A DNA stretch of 64,000 nt from Streptomyces albofaciens JCM 4342 (GCF_008634025.1 NZ_PDCM01000001.1:800501-864500), one strand, 5' to 3'; numbered from the stretch's first letter, positions 9,185 to 17,942 are shown. Made by a program: numbers and translations. The notes: generated from the sequence alone by a model not told the origin.

Positions 9185-10320
9185 TGGACCTCACGTACAC
9201 GCCCGAAGAGGAGGAGTTCCGGGTGCGGCTGCGTGAGTGGCTGGCCAAAGCCCTCCCGGAGCTGCCCGCGCGGCCCGACCCACTGGACTGGCCCGCCCGC
9301 CGCGCGTACGACCTCGGCTGGCAGCGGCGGCTGTACGACGCCGGATACGGCAGCCTGCACTGGGACGCCTCGCCCACCCAAAGGCTGATCTTCCTGGAGG
9401 AGACGGAGCTCGCCGGAGCCCCCTACGTCGGCGCCAACTTCGTCGGACTGCTGCACGCCGGGCCGACCATCGCCGCCGAGGGCACGGACGAGCAGCGCGC
9501 CCGCTGGCTGCCGCCGATCCTGCGCGGCGAGGCGGTCTGGTGCCAGGGCTTCAGCGAACCGGACGCGGGCTCCGACCTCGCCGCCCTGCGCACCCGCGCC
9601 GTACGGGACGGCGACGACTATGTGATCACCGGGCAGAAGACCTGGACCTCGCACGCGGAGATCGCCGACTGGTGCGAACTGCTGGTCCGCACGGACCCGG
9701 AGGCACCCCGGCACCGGGGCATCTCCTGGCTGGCGATGCCGATGGACGCGCCCGGGATCACCGTACGGCCGCTGCGCACGCTCGCCGGACCGGCCGAGTT
9801 CGCCGAGGTCTTCCTCGACGAGGTGCGGGTGCCGGTGGCCAACCGGGTCGGCGCGGAGCACGACGGCTGGCGCGTCACCATGGTCACGCTGTCCTTCGAG
9901 CGGGGCACCGCCTTCGTGGGCGAGGTCGTCGCCTGCCGCCGTACGCTCGGCGGGCTGGCCCGTACGGCCCGGGTGAACGGCCGCTGGGACGACCCGGTGC
10001 TGCGCCGCCGGCTGGGCCGGCTGAACGCCGAGTTCACGGCGCTGTGGCGGCTCATCCAGTGGAACGTCGGGGCGGCCGGTGCGGCGGGCGGGACGCCGGG
10101 GGCGGGCGGCTCCGTGTTCAAGCTGCGCTACTCGCAGGCCCGGCAGGAGCTGTACGACGCGGCCGCCGAGGTGCTGGGGACGGCCGGCGCGCTGGACGCG
10201 GACCAGGAGTGGACGGCGGCCCGGCTGTCGTCCCTCTCGTACACGATCGCCGCCGGTACGTCGCAGATCCAGCGCGACATCATCGCCGAGCGCCTGCTCG
10301 ACCTGCCGAAGGGACGGTGA
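9184..10320 (+). CDS. Acyl-CoA dehydrogenase, FadE29-like subunit
   Basis: This 378-residue flavoprotein introduces an alpha-beta double bond into an acyl-CoA. The N-terminal helical domain covers about 1-110. The middle FAD/substrate domain has WCQGFSEPDAGSDLA and VITGQKTWTS, and the C-terminal domain ends AAGTSQIQRDIIAERLL, where the usual Glu before GT is Ala. The start overlaps the upstream stop, and its own stop overlaps the next start (GTGA). In actinobacterial sterol catabolism, two adjacent unequal acyl-CoA dehydrogenases form an alpha2-beta2 enzyme with one active site per pair. The tight coupling here suggests the same arrangement. Confidence 0.85.
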   Translation: MDLTYTPEEEEFRVRLREWLAKALPELPARPDPLDWPARRAYDLGWQRRLYDAGYGSLHWDASPTQRLIFLEETELAGAPYVGANFVGLLHAGPTIAAEGTDEQRARWLPPILRGEAVWCQGFSEPDAGSDLAALRTRAVRDGDDYVITGQKTWTSHAEIADWCELLVRTDPEAPRHRGISWLAMPMDAPGITVRPLRTLAGPAEFAEVFLDEVRVPVANRVGAEHDGWRVTMVTLSFERGTAFVGEVVACRRTLGGLARTARVNGRWDDPVLRRRLGRLNAEFTALWRLIQWNVGAAGAAGGTPGAGGSVFKLRYSQARQELYDAAAEVLGTAGALDADQEWTAARLSSLSYTIAAGTSQIQRDIIAERLLDLPKGR

Positions 10321-11450
10321 GCGGGCCCGTGGACCTGCGACCCACTGCCGATCAACGGGCCTTGCAGGCGTCGGCGCGCGACCTGCTGGCGTGCCGCTTC
10401 GGGCGGGAGCGGCTGCGGGCGGCGGTGGACAGCCCGGCGCTCGACCGCGCGCTGTGGCGCGAGCTGGGCGCGGCCGGGTTCTTCGCGCTGCGGCTCCCGG
10501 AGGCGGACGGCGGGGTGGGGCTCGGGCTGCCGGAGGCGGTGCTGGTCTTCGAGGAGGCGGGGCGCGCCCTGCTGCCGGGGCCGCTGGTGGCGGGGCACCT
10601 CCTCGCGGGGGTGGTGCCGGGCGCGGCGACCGGGGAGCGGGTGGTGGGGCTGTGCGACGTGGGGGCGGACGGGGCGCGGCTGTGGGAACACCCTGCGGAC
10701 TGCGATGAGTTGATCTTGGTCGAGGGGACGGGGCCGGACGCTTCGGCCGAAATCGGGGGGTCGGACGCTCCACCCGTGGGTGCGGGGACGGACGCTCCGC
10801 CGAAAACCGCGGGATTGGACGCTCCGCCCGAGGACGCGGGGTCGGACGCTCCGCCCGAGAGCGCGGGGCCGGGCGCTCCGCCCGAGGATGCGGCGCACGC
10901 GTACTGGAACGCTTCCGACTGGCCCACCCTCGCCCCCCTCCGTTCCGTCGACCCGCTCACCCCGCTCGCGCGCGTGGTGTCCTACCCGCGCCGTGCGCCG
11001 CGCGCGCTCGACGTACCGCGGCTGCGCCGCGAAGCCGCCCTGCTGACCGCCGCGCTCCAGCTGGGCAGCGCTGCCCGTACGGTCGAGATGGCGGTGGAAC
11101 ACGCCCGACGGCGTGAGCAGTTCGGTGTACGGATCGGGGCCTTCCAGGCGGTGAAACACCTGTGCGCCGAGATGCTGATACGAGTGGAAATCGCGCGAAG
11201 TGCCGTCTATGCGGCCTCGCTCACCGGACAGTCACTCCCAGTAATCGGAGCGAAGGTGCTCGCCGATGAGGCGGCGGTGCGCAACGCCCGGGACTGTCTT
11301 CAGGTGCACGGCGGTATCGGCTTCACATGGGAGGCCGATGTGCACCTGCATCTCAAGCGTGCGTGGCTGCGCCTCGAACAATGGCAGAGCGGGGCAAAGG
11401 CGGAAGAAGCCCTCGCCGAAGCCCTTCTTGCCGGTGAGGTGGCCGTGTAG
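10317..11450 (+). CDS. Acyl-CoA dehydrogenase, FadE28-like subunit with internal decapeptide repeats
   Basis: The 377-residue partner of the preceding enzyme has a typical helical N-terminus and a C-terminus with VEHARRREQFGVRIGAFQAV and GGIGFTWEADVHLHLKRA. The middle beta domain is shortened and carries an insertion (about residues 145-195) of five to six imperfect copies of a ten-residue unit like GSDAPPEDAG, encoded by a 30-bp DNA repeat. The GTG at 10317 overlaps the previous stop by four bases. Pairing with the FadE29-like subunit is inferred from the coupling and from known steroid-type heterotetramers. The repeat probably forms a surface loop, but it could weaken the enzyme. Confidence 0.82.
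   Translation: MSGPVDLRPTADQRALQASARDLLACRFGRERLRAAVDSPALDRALWRELGAAGFFALRLPEADGGVGLGLPEAVLVFEEAGRALLPGPLVAGHLLAGVVPGAATGERVVGLCDVGADGARLWEHPADCDELILVEGTGPDASAEIGGSDAPPVGAGTDAPPKTAGLDAPPEDAGSDAPPESAGPGAPPEDAAHAYWNASDWPTLAPLRSVDPLTPLARVVSYPRRAPRALDVPRLRREAALLTAALQLGSAARTVEMAVEHARRREQFGVRIGAFQAVKHLCAEMLIRVEIARSAVYAASLTGQSLPVIGAKVLADEAAVRNARDCLQVHGGIGFTWEADVHLHLKRAWLRLEQWQSGAKAEEALAEALLAGEVAV
10755..10890 (+). repeat. 30-bp in-frame tandem repeat inside an acyl-CoA dehydrogenase gene
   Basis: About five imperfect 30-bp units built around ggacgctccgccc encode ten-residue repeats of the type (G)SDAPPEDAG. The reading frame is kept throughout. Such a minisatellite is unusual in a conserved metabolic enzyme. 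Confidence 0.75.
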
Positions 11451-11456
11451 TGCGTT

Positions 11457-11483
11457 GTGTGCGAAATGTCGGATTCCGCACAC
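11457..11483 (+). terminator. Hairpin after the acyl-CoA dehydrogenase operon
   Basis: gtgtgcg (11457-11463) pairs with cgcacac (11477-11483), and the stem can be extended by two A-T pairs with a bulge. It begins seven bases after the stop codon, the usual position for a Streptomyces terminator without a U-tract. Confidence 0.5.
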
Positions 11484-11865
11484 GCGAGCGGTCACCGAGG
11501 GTCGATATTCGGGCCGTGTCCCAGGTGTAACCCGTCACAGGGGGGAGTCGGCGCCGTGCTCGGGTACGCTCCCTTGGGTGCGAGTGGTTCTGAGGCGCAA
11601 CTGTTCCCGTGGGGTCGTGGAGGCCGACCCGGGATACCGGATGCGCTCCGCTCGCCCTCGAAGGAGGGGCGGAAGGCCCTCTTGTTCGACTCCCGGCAAA
11701 GCGCGTCGCACAGTATGCAGCATGCATACTCCCTTGCGCTGGAATATGCCCGAAGCGCTTGTTGGGGTGACTGAACGTCAACCATGCTGTGCTTCACCGG
11801 GGTCACGGAGTGTGACCTCGATGAGGCGCGAGGCGATGTGTCCGCCGGTTCGGATGGTGTGAGCG
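11484..11865. other. Long intergenic leader before the ATP-binding regulator
   Basis: About 380 bases without a credible gene. The notable element is a perfect 19-bp palindrome at 11712-11730, listed separately. No rho-independent terminator or riboswitch fold was recognised in the rest. Confidence 0.5.
11712..11730. promoter_or_regulatory. Perfect palindrome AGTATGCA-gca-TGCATACT
   Basis: Two perfect 8-bp arms are separated by three bases in an otherwise GC-rich region, 136 bp before the start of the ATP-binding protein. It looks like the binding site of a dimeric regulator. No matching regulator gene is adjacent. Confidence 0.55.
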
Positions 11866-12339
11866 GTGCAGGTGCTTCAGGTGCAGTTGGAAGTCCGGCC
11901 CGACCCCTCGGAGGTGGGGCGGGCCCGGAGGTGGGCCAGGTCGCGGCTGGTCGGCTCGGGCATAGGAGCCGACGAGCCGCTGGCGGAGACGCTGATCCTG
12001 TTGATCTCCGAGTTGGTCACCAACGCCGTCGTCCATACCGGGAACCCCGCCGAGCTGCGGATGTGCTTCTCGGGCTCCGGCGCCGCGGTCGGCACCGTAC
12101 GGGTCGAGGTCGCGGACCGCAGTACCCGCGCGCCGCGCCCCCGGCGCGCGGACGGCGACGACACCAACGGCCGTGGCCTGGAGCTGGTCGACGGGCTCGC
12201 GGACCGCTGGGGCTGGCGGCCCGAAGGGACCGGCAAGAGCATCTGGTGCGAGGTGGACCGCGGCCGGTCGATGCTGATGGCGGCCGGGTCGGACCTGGGG
12301 GCGTACGACACGCACTGCGCACTGCCGCACCACGCGTAA
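11866..12339 (+). CDS. RsbW-like ATP-binding (GHKL) regulatory protein
   Basis: A 157-residue protein consisting of one histidine-kinase-like ATPase domain. The N box ISELVTNAVVHTG is near residues 46-58, and the G boxes are DDTNGRGLELVDGLADRWGW (about 101-120) and EGTGKSIWCEV. Streptomyces encodes many such stand-alone proteins, related to anti-sigma factors of the RsbW/SpoIIAB type, and most have unknown targets. No sigma factor or anti-anti-sigma gene is adjacent. The GTG at 11866 gives the full domain; GTG at 11872 is a near alternative. The long upstream region with a palindrome suggests specific regulation. Confidence 0.8.
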   Translation: MQVLQVQLEVRPDPSEVGRARRWARSRLVGSGIGADEPLAETLILLISELVTNAVVHTGNPAELRMCFSGSGAAVGTVRVEVADRSTRAPRPRRADGDDTNGRGLELVDGLADRWGWRPEGTGKSIWCEVDRGRSMLMAAGSDLGAYDTHCALPHHA

Positions 12340-12747
12340 CCGGAGGAAAGTCCAGACCAGGTGTTGACGTGGCGTGTTCGCCTGATCACGCTTGGGTGGA
12401 GCGATTCGCCGCGAGGGGACGTCGAGGCCATGGGGGCCGGTGCCTCGGCGAGTGCGGGTCGTGTCCCGTAGCCGGGTGGTGGTCCGCGGTGCGACGCTCG
12501 GGGTGCGCATGGGCGTGCCGCCGCCCGGCTGGGGCAGAGGGTTGTTGTCTTCGTACGGCTCCTGGCTTCGGACGGTTCTCGTCTTCGTGCGGGTCCTGCC
12601 TTCGTACGGCTCCTGGCTTCGGACGGCTCCTGGCTTCGTGCGGGCCCTGCCTTCGTACGGCCCTTGTCTCCGTACGGCCCTTGTCTTCATATCGCTCTTG
12701 TCTTCGTGGGACCGGACCGTCGCGAAGCGCCGTACGGCCGGCCCGCC
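12340..12747. other. Intergenic region with tandem repeats, no gene seen
   Basis: About 400 bases between the ATP-binding protein and the leftward cyclase gene. Its right half is a 17-bp tandem repeat array (12549-12710). No promoter or operator for either neighbour was identified. Confidence 0.5.
12549..12710. repeat. 17-bp tandem repeat array, about nine copies
   Basis: Units of the type cttcgtacggctcctgg follow one another with a strict 17-bp period and a few substitutions per copy. Because 17 is not a multiple of three, the array is not selected as coding sequence. It ends near the stop codon of the cyclase gene. Confidence 0.8.
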
Positions 12748-13719
12748 TCAGAACACCGCGACCGGAGCCACCGGGCTCCCGCTGCCGCCGACGAACGGCT
12801 CGGCCATCGCCGACAGGAAGAACGCGTAGCGGCCCGCTTCGGCGCAGACCGCCGCCAGCTCCTCCAGGTTCCAGTTCTGGCCCTGGATCATGCCCATCTC
12901 CACCAGGTGCAGCGCGTGCACGGGCATCCAGAGGCCGTCGATCTCCGGCGGGAAGATCTCGAACGTGAGGGTGTCGTTGGCGACGGCCGCGACATCGCGC
13001 GCGTGGAACCACTCGGGCGTACGGAGGGACAGCCCCGGGGACGGGAAGGCGTACGCGTCCCGGTCGCCCGCCAGGTAGTGGCGCATCTGCCCCGTACGTA
13101 CGAGAACGATGTCGCCGGACCGTACCGTCGTCCCCGCCAACTCCTCCGCCGCATCGAGATCTTCCGGACCGATCGCGTACTCGGCGGGCAGCCGTCCGGG
13201 CGGCCCGGCGGCGTCGGCGTGCACACGGGCCACATCGAGCAGAACGCCGCGCGAGACGATCGGGGGCGCCTTCTCGACGCCGAGGGCGGTGGCGCCGCCG
13301 TGTGCCGTGACGGAGGCGGCGGGGCGGCCGTTGTAGAGCCGCCCCGAGTGCGAGACGTGGGCGAGGCCGTCCCAGTGGGTGCCCGCCTGGAGGCCCATGG
13401 TGACGGCGTCGTCCGAGGTGGCGACCGTACCGGGCCCGAACGGCTGCTGGTTGATCGCGATCATGGTGTGCAGCGGGTTGATCCGGCCGGGGATCAGCCC
13501 GGTCTGCACGCCGTCCTGCCGCAGCGGCAGCGCGAGCGGCACCCGGTGGCCGGTGCGGACGGTGGCGGCGGCCTCCCGTACGACCTCGGGCGTCAGCAGG
13601 TTCAACGTGCCGATCTCGTCGTCCGTGCCCCAGCGGCCCCAGTTGTTGACGCGCTTGGCGAGGTCGTGGAACTCGGCGGGCAGTGGTGCGGAGCCGGGGG
13701 CGGCTGCGGGCGTCGGCAT
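12748..13719 (-). CDS. Cyclase-family (kynurenine-formamidase-like) hydrolase
   Basis: The 323-residue protein has the PF04199 metal-binding signature QAGTHWDGLAHV (H-x-G-T-H-x-D-x-x-x-H type) near residues 112-123 and a C-terminal EMGMIQGQNWNLEEL. Family members hydrolyse amides or lactones with Zn or Mn. The start is set at the ATG at 13719 because GAGGAGGG lies immediately upstream; an in-frame start at 13770 would lie next to the operator. It is divergent from the SDR gene across operator 13775-13789, which places it in the catabolic regulon. Confidence 0.82.
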   Translation of the reverse strand: MPTPAAAPGSAPLPAEFHDLAKRVNNWGRWGTDDEIGTLNLLTPEVVREAAATVRTGHRVPLALPLRQDGVQTGLIPGRINPLHTMIAINQQPFGPGTVATSDDAVTMGLQAGTHWDGLAHVSHSGRLYNGRPAASVTAHGGATALGVEKAPPIVSRGVLLDVARVHADAAGPPGRLPAEYAIGPEDLDAAEELAGTTVRSGDIVLVRTGQMRHYLAGDRDAYAFPSPGLSLRTPEWFHARDVAAVANDTLTFEIFPPEIDGLWMPVHALHLVEMGMIQGQNWNLEELAAVCAEAGRYAFFLSAMAEPFVGGSGSPVAPVAVF

Positions 13720-13774
13720 GGGCCCTCCTCGGGGTGCGCCGGGTCTTGTGCTCGCTACCGGTCTGCTCAAAAAT

Positions 13775-13789
13775 CTAACGGGCCGTCAG
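13775..13789. promoter_or_regulatory. Regulon operator site 2 (CTAACGGGCCGTCAG)
   Basis: This matches the palindrome at 13 of 14 positions. It lies in the 92-bp divergent spacer between the cyclase and SDR genes. For the SDR, TTGTGC (13746-13751) and AAAAAT (13769-13774), 17 bp apart, would place the transcription start inside the site. Confidence 0.78.
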
Positions 13790-13811
13790 AAACTCCGGGA
13801 AGGGGCGCGGC

Positions 13812-14723
13812 ATGGGGAACTTCTTGACCGGCAAGGTGGTCGCCGTCACCGGCGCGGGCCGCGGCATCGGCCGCGCGGTGGCCCTCGCCTGCGCCGGGCA
13901 GGGCGCCCGGGTGATCGTCAACGACTACGGGGTGTCGGTCGCGGGCGCCGAGCCGAGCAGCGAGGTCGCCGAGGCGGTGGCCAAGGAGATCGAGCAGGCC
14001 GGCGGCGAGGCGGTCGCGGTGGCGGACGACGTGTCGACCATGGCGGGCGGGCAGCGCGTCGTGGACACCGCGCTCACCCGGTACGGGCGCCTCGACGGCG
14101 CGGTCTGCGTGGCCGGCATCCTGCGCGAACGGATGCTCTTCAACATGACCGAGGAGGAGTGGGACCCGGTCGTCGCCACCCACCTGAAGGGCACGTTCAC
14201 CGTCTTCCGGGCCGCCTCGGCGGTCATGCGCCGGCAGAAGTCCGGCACCCTCATCGGCTTCACCAGCGGCAACCACCAGGGCAGCGTCTCCCAGGCCAAC
14301 TACGCGTCGGCCAAGGGCGGCGTCATCTCCCTGGTGCGCAGCGCCGCGCTCGGCCTGAGCCGGTACGGCGTCACCGCCAACGCGGTGGCGCCCGTCGCCC
14401 GTACGCGGATGTCCGCCAACGTGCCGACGGAGCTGACGGAGATCGGCGAGCCGGAGGACGTCGCGGCCCTCGTCGTGTACCTGCTCAGCGACCGCGCCGC
14501 GGCGGAACGGATCACCGGGCAGGTCTATACCGTCGCCGGGCCGAAGATCGCCGTCTGGGCCCAGCCGAGGGAGCTGCGCTCGGCGTACGTGGACGGCGGG
14601 TGGACGCCGGAGAAGGTCGCGGAGGTGCTGCCGGGGGCGGTGGGGGTGGATCCAATGCCGTTGCTGGAGCAGGTGGAGGCGATGGCCGCTGACGCGGCCG
14701 CGGGGCGGCGGCCCAACGCGTAG
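13812..14723 (+). CDS. SDR-family 3-hydroxyacyl-CoA dehydrogenase-like oxidoreductase
   Basis: The 303-residue classical short-chain dehydrogenase has the NAD motif VTGAGRGIGRA (residues 12-22), an acidic region after beta-2 (NDYGV), and catalytic Tyr/Lys in QANYASAKGG near residues 160-169. Its size and insertion pattern resemble the hydroxyacyl-CoA dehydrogenase domain of MFE-2/Hsd4-type proteins used in sterol side-chain beta-oxidation. The cofactor, most likely NAD, and the substrate are inferred. It lies immediately downstream of operator 13775-13789 and in the same direction as an acyl-CoA dehydrogenase and an alcohol dehydrogenase. Confidence 0.85.
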   Translation: MGNFLTGKVVAVTGAGRGIGRAVALACAGQGARVIVNDYGVSVAGAEPSSEVAEAVAKEIEQAGGEAVAVADDVSTMAGGQRVVDTALTRYGRLDGAVCVAGILRERMLFNMTEEEWDPVVATHLKGTFTVFRAASAVMRRQKSGTLIGFTSGNHQGSVSQANYASAKGGVISLVRSAALGLSRYGVTANAVAPVARTRMSANVPTELTEIGEPEDVAALVVYLLSDRAAAERITGQVYTVAGPKIAVWAQPRELRSAYVDGGWTPEKVAEVLPGAVGVDPMPLLEQVEAMAADAAAGRRPNA

Positions 14724-14778
14724 GGCCCGCCGGGGCCGGCTGGGCCGTGGTGCGGTTCGCCTGCGGCGGGCCGGGGCG

Positions 14779-14810
14779 TTCGGCTGGATCCGTTTTCGGC
14801 TGGATCCGTT
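14779..14810. repeat. 16-bp perfect tandem duplication
   Basis: ttcggctggatccgtt occurs twice head to tail (14779-14794 and 14795-14810), with a third partial ttcggct shortly after. It lies in the 250-bp spacer between the SDR and acyl-CoA dehydrogenase genes. Confidence 0.8.
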
Positions 14811-14974
14811 TGTTTTCGGCTGCGGCTCCGGTTGCGCCTGCGGCGGGCTGTGGTCGCTGCGCGGGGCGGTCAGGTTCGGGGACGGGCCTGCGCGGCAGGC
14901 CGCTCCGGCCGCCCCCTTCCGTGGGTGGGAGGGGGAGAGGTTGGTCGGGGGCTGATGTCAGGGGGTGGCTTTCG

Positions 14975-16141
14975 GTGGACTTTTCGTTCGGTGCGGATGA
15001 CGTGGCCTTTCGGGAGGAGGCTCGTCGTTGGCTCGCGGAGCATGTGGGACTCGGCTCGGGGGACCGGGGCGCCCGGCGCGCCTGGGAACGTGAATTGGGA
15101 CGCGCCGGGTGGATCGGGATCGGGTGGGACCGGGCGTACGGCTCTTACGGGAACCGGGCGGCCACGCTCACGCAGCAGGTGGTGTGGGCGGAGGAGTACG
15201 CGGCGGCGCGTGCGCCGGAGCGGGTGGGGCACATCGGCGAGAACCTGCTGGCTCCGACCTTGATCGCTTACGGGGACGCCGCGCAGCGGGATCGTTTCCT
15301 CCCGCCTGTGGCCCGGGGCGAGGAACTGTGGTGCCAGGGGTACAGCGAGCCCGGCGCCGGTTCGGACCTGGCGGCGGTCCGTACGGCGGCCGTCCGGGAC
15401 GGGGCCGTCTACCGGATCACCGGGCAGAAGATCTGGACCTCATTGGCCCGCGAGGCCGACTGGATCTTCGTGCTCGCCCGGACCGGTCCGGGCGAGCGTG
15501 GGCACCGGGGGCTGTCCTTCCTGCTGGTGCCGATGGACCAGCCGGGGCGGATCGAGGTGCGGCCGATCCGGCAGCTGACGGGCACGGCCGAGTTCAACGA
15601 GGTGTTCTTCGACGGCGCGGTGGCGCGGGCGGAGCACGTGGTCGGCGGGCCCGGAGCCGGGTGGCGGGTGGCGACGGGGCTGCTGGCGCTGGAGCGCGGG
15701 GTCTCCACGCTCGCGCAACAGGTGGGCTTCGCCCGCGAGTTGAACGACGTGGTCGCCGAGGCCGTCCGGACCGGCGCGGCGGATGACCCCGTACTGCGGG
15801 ACCGGCTCGTACGGCAGTGGGCCGAGCTGCGCGTCATGCGCTGGAACGCGCTGCGCACCCTCGGGCCCGCCGCCGGTGACGCGGGCGCGCCCAGCGTGGC
15901 GAAGCTGCTGTGGGCCGGGTGGCACCAGCGGATGGGGGAGCTGGCGGTGCGCGTACGGGGAGCGGGCGCGGCGGCCGGGCCGGGGGACTGGTCGGCGGAC
16001 GCACCGTACGAACTCGACGCGGCGCAGCGGCGGTTCCTGTTCAGCCGGGCCGACACGATCTACGGCGGGTCGGACGAGATCCAGCGCGGCATCATCGCCG
16101 GGCGCGTGCTCGGCCTCGACGGAGGGCGGAAGCGCGGATGA
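14975..16141 (+). CDS. Acyl-CoA dehydrogenase (FadE29-like)
   Basis: The 388-residue flavoprotein has the classical motifs WCQGYSEPGAGSDLAAV and ITGQKIWTSL, and ends YGGSDEIQRGIIAGRVLGL. The GTG at 14975 is chosen because GGGGG lies eight bases upstream and the family N-terminus (DFSFGADDVAFREEARRWL) begins there. It overlaps the next gene by ATGA. No second subunit is adjacent. The FadE28-like enzyme at 37194-38429, under the same operator, is a possible partner. It acts on an unknown acyl-CoA in the cytoplasm. Confidence 0.83.
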   Translation: MDFSFGADDVAFREEARRWLAEHVGLGSGDRGARRAWERELGRAGWIGIGWDRAYGSYGNRAATLTQQVVWAEEYAAARAPERVGHIGENLLAPTLIAYGDAAQRDRFLPPVARGEELWCQGYSEPGAGSDLAAVRTAAVRDGAVYRITGQKIWTSLAREADWIFVLARTGPGERGHRGLSFLLVPMDQPGRIEVRPIRQLTGTAEFNEVFFDGAVARAEHVVGGPGAGWRVATGLLALERGVSTLAQQVGFARELNDVVAEAVRTGAADDPVLRDRLVRQWAELRVMRWNALRTLGPAAGDAGAPSVAKLLWAGWHQRMGELAVRVRGAGAAAGPGDWSADAPYELDAAQRRFLFSRADTIYGGSDEIQRGIIAGRVLGLDGGRKRG

Positions 16142-17208
16142 GGGGCGTCATCTTCGAGGGCGGGCAGCCGCCGCGGGTCGTGGACGACCTGGAGGTGCGG
16201 GGTCCGGGACCGGGCGAGGTGCTGGTCGGGATCCGGGCGGCGGGGCTGTGCCACAGCGATGTGTCAGTGGTCGATGGGACGATTCCCTATCCGGTGCCCG
16301 TGGTGCTGGGGCACGAGGGCGCCGGCGTGGTCGAGGAGGTGGGGGACGGAGTCACACACGTAGCGGCAGGAGACCATGTCGCGCTGTCCACGCTGGCCAA
16401 CTGCGGGACGTGCGCGGAGTGCGACCGCGGCCGGCCCACGATGTGCCGCGCGTCGATCGGCAGGCCCGGGCAGCCGTTCCGGCACGGCGGCCGGGCGGTG
16501 TACGGCTTCGCGTCCAACTCGGCCTTCGCGGAGCGCACGGTCGTCAAGGCCGTGCAGGCGGTGCGGATTCCCCGGGAGATCCCGCTGACCTCGGCGGCGC
16601 TGATCGGGTGCGGTGTGCTGACCGGGGTCGGCGCCGTGCTGAACCGCGCGCGGGTGGCGCTGGGTGACACGGTGGTCGTGATCGGCGCGGGCGGCATCGG
16701 GCTGAACGTGCTCCAGGGCGCCCGGCTGGCCGGAGCGTCGGTGATCGTCGCGGTGGACGCCAATCCGGCGAAGGAGGCGGTGGCGCGGCGCTTCGGGGCG
16801 ACGCACTTCGTCGACGCGTCGGCGGTCCCCGACACCGTCGAGGCCGTCCACGCCGTGCTGCCGGCCGGCGCCGACCACACCTTCGAGTGCGTGGGCAGCA
16901 CACGGCTGATCCGGCAGGCGGTGGACCTTCTCGACCGGCACGGTCAGGCGGTCCTGCTCGGTGTGCCGCCGGCCGACGCGGAGGCGTCGTTCCCGGTCGC
17001 GTCGATGTACCTGGACAAGTCCATCCTGGGCTGCCGCTACGGCTCCGCCCGCCCGCAACGCGACATCGCCCGCTGCGCCCGCCTCTACGCGGAGGGCCGC
17101 CTCCTCCTGGACGAGCTGGTGACCAGGACGTACGCGATCGAGGACTTCGCCAAGGCGGTGGAGGACATGCGGCGGGGGCGGCTGGCGCGGGGAGTGCTGA
17201 CGTTCTGA
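16138..17208 (+). CDS. Zinc-dependent alcohol dehydrogenase (MDR family)
   Basis: The 356-residue medium-chain dehydrogenase has catalytic-zinc ligands in GLCHSD (Cys38) and GHEGAGVV (His60). The structural zinc site is the four-Cys cluster CGTCAECDRGRPTMC (about 89-103). The NAD fold VIGAGGIGLNVL starts near 181. It probably oxidises a secondary or primary alcohol to the carbonyl compound. The ATG overlaps the stop of the acyl-CoA dehydrogenase, so the two are co-translated, and the SDR upstream probably belongs to the same unit. Confidence 0.88.
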   Translation: MRGVIFEGGQPPRVVDDLEVRGPGPGEVLVGIRAAGLCHSDVSVVDGTIPYPVPVVLGHEGAGVVEEVGDGVTHVAAGDHVALSTLANCGTCAECDRGRPTMCRASIGRPGQPFRHGGRAVYGFASNSAFAERTVVKAVQAVRIPREIPLTSAALIGCGVLTGVGAVLNRARVALGDTVVVIGAGGIGLNVLQGARLAGASVIVAVDANPAKEAVARRFGATHFVDASAVPDTVEAVHAVLPAGADHTFECVGSTRLIRQAVDLLDRHGQAVLLGVPPADAEASFPVASMYLDKSILGCRYGSARPQRDIARCARLYAEGRLLLDELVTRTYAIEDFAKAVEDMRRGRLARGVLTF

Positions 17209-17248
17209 TCGCCTGCCGGCGCCCCGCCGCCCGGGTCCGCCCCTCTCG

Positions 17249-17911
17249 TCAGGCGCTGAAGCGGCCGAAGGCGCCCCGGTGGAACAGCAGCGGTCCGGCC
17301 TGCGCGGCCTCCGGGTCCGTACCGAGCGCGGCCACCCGTCCCACGACGATGAGGTGGTCGCCGCCGGTGTGCACGGCCTGGACCGCGCAGTCGATCCAGG
17401 CGGGCACGCCCGCGAGGCGCGGCGAGCCGGTGACGGGGGCGGGCGCGTGGGCGACCCCCGCGAACTTGTCGGCGCCGCTGACGGCGAAGCCCCGGCACAG
17501 CGCCTCCTGGCCCGCCCCCAGGATGTTGACGCAGAAGACCCCGGCGCGGGCGATCCGCGGCCAGGTTGTGGACGTACGGGCCACCATGAACGTGACCAGC
17601 GGCGGGTCCAGGGACAGCGACGCGAAGGACTGGCAGGCGAAGCCGGCCGGGCCGGGCGCCGCGGCGGCGCCGGTCCCGGCCGTAGGGGGCGCGGGCGCGG
17701 TGATGACCGTGACGCCGCTGGCGAAGTGGCCGAGTACGGCGCGGAAGTCGGCCGGGTCGAGCGGGGCGCGCTCGCCCTCCCGTACGGCTCTGAGGGCGGG
17801 GCGCGGCTCCGCGACGGCGCGGGCGGCCGGGTCCGGCGCCGTCGCGGAGGTCGGCGCGCCCACCGACCGCAGATAGCGCACCGCGGTGGCTGCCATACCG
17901 GCGTGTCCCAT
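17249..17911 (-). CDS. Flavin reductase-like protein (oxygenase reductase component)
   Basis: About 220 residues. After a 50-residue Ala-rich lead, the flavin-reductase domain starts at PADFRAVLGHFASGVTVIT and includes FACQSFASLSLDPPLVTFMV and VNILGAGQEALCRGFA. Such proteins deliver reduced FMN/FAD to two-component monooxygenases (HsaB-type) and could serve the luciferase-like enzymes of this regulon. ATG at 17914 and ATG at 17911 are adjacent; the second is better spaced from the GGGGG. Operator 17928-17942 sits only 17 bp upstream, so the leader must be very short. Confidence 0.8.
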   Translation of the reverse strand: MGHAGMAATAVRYLRSVGAPTSATAPDPAARAVAEPRPALRAVREGERAPLDPADFRAVLGHFASGVTVITAPAPPTAGTGAAAAPGPAGFACQSFASLSLDPPLVTFMVARTSTTWPRIARAGVFCVNILGAGQEALCRGFAVSGADKFAGVAHAPAPVTGSPRLAGVPAWIDCAVQAVHTGGDHLIVVGRVAALGTDPEAAQAGPLLFHRGAFGRFSA

Positions 17912-17927
17912 CATGCCCCCATTGAAC

Positions 17928-17942
17928 CTGATGGGCCGTCAG
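17928..17942. promoter_or_regulatory. Regulon operator site 3 (CTGATGGGCCGTCAG)
   Basis: This matches the palindrome at 13 of 14 positions. It lies 17 bp upstream of the flavin reductase start, which is transcribed leftward. Confidence 0.78.
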
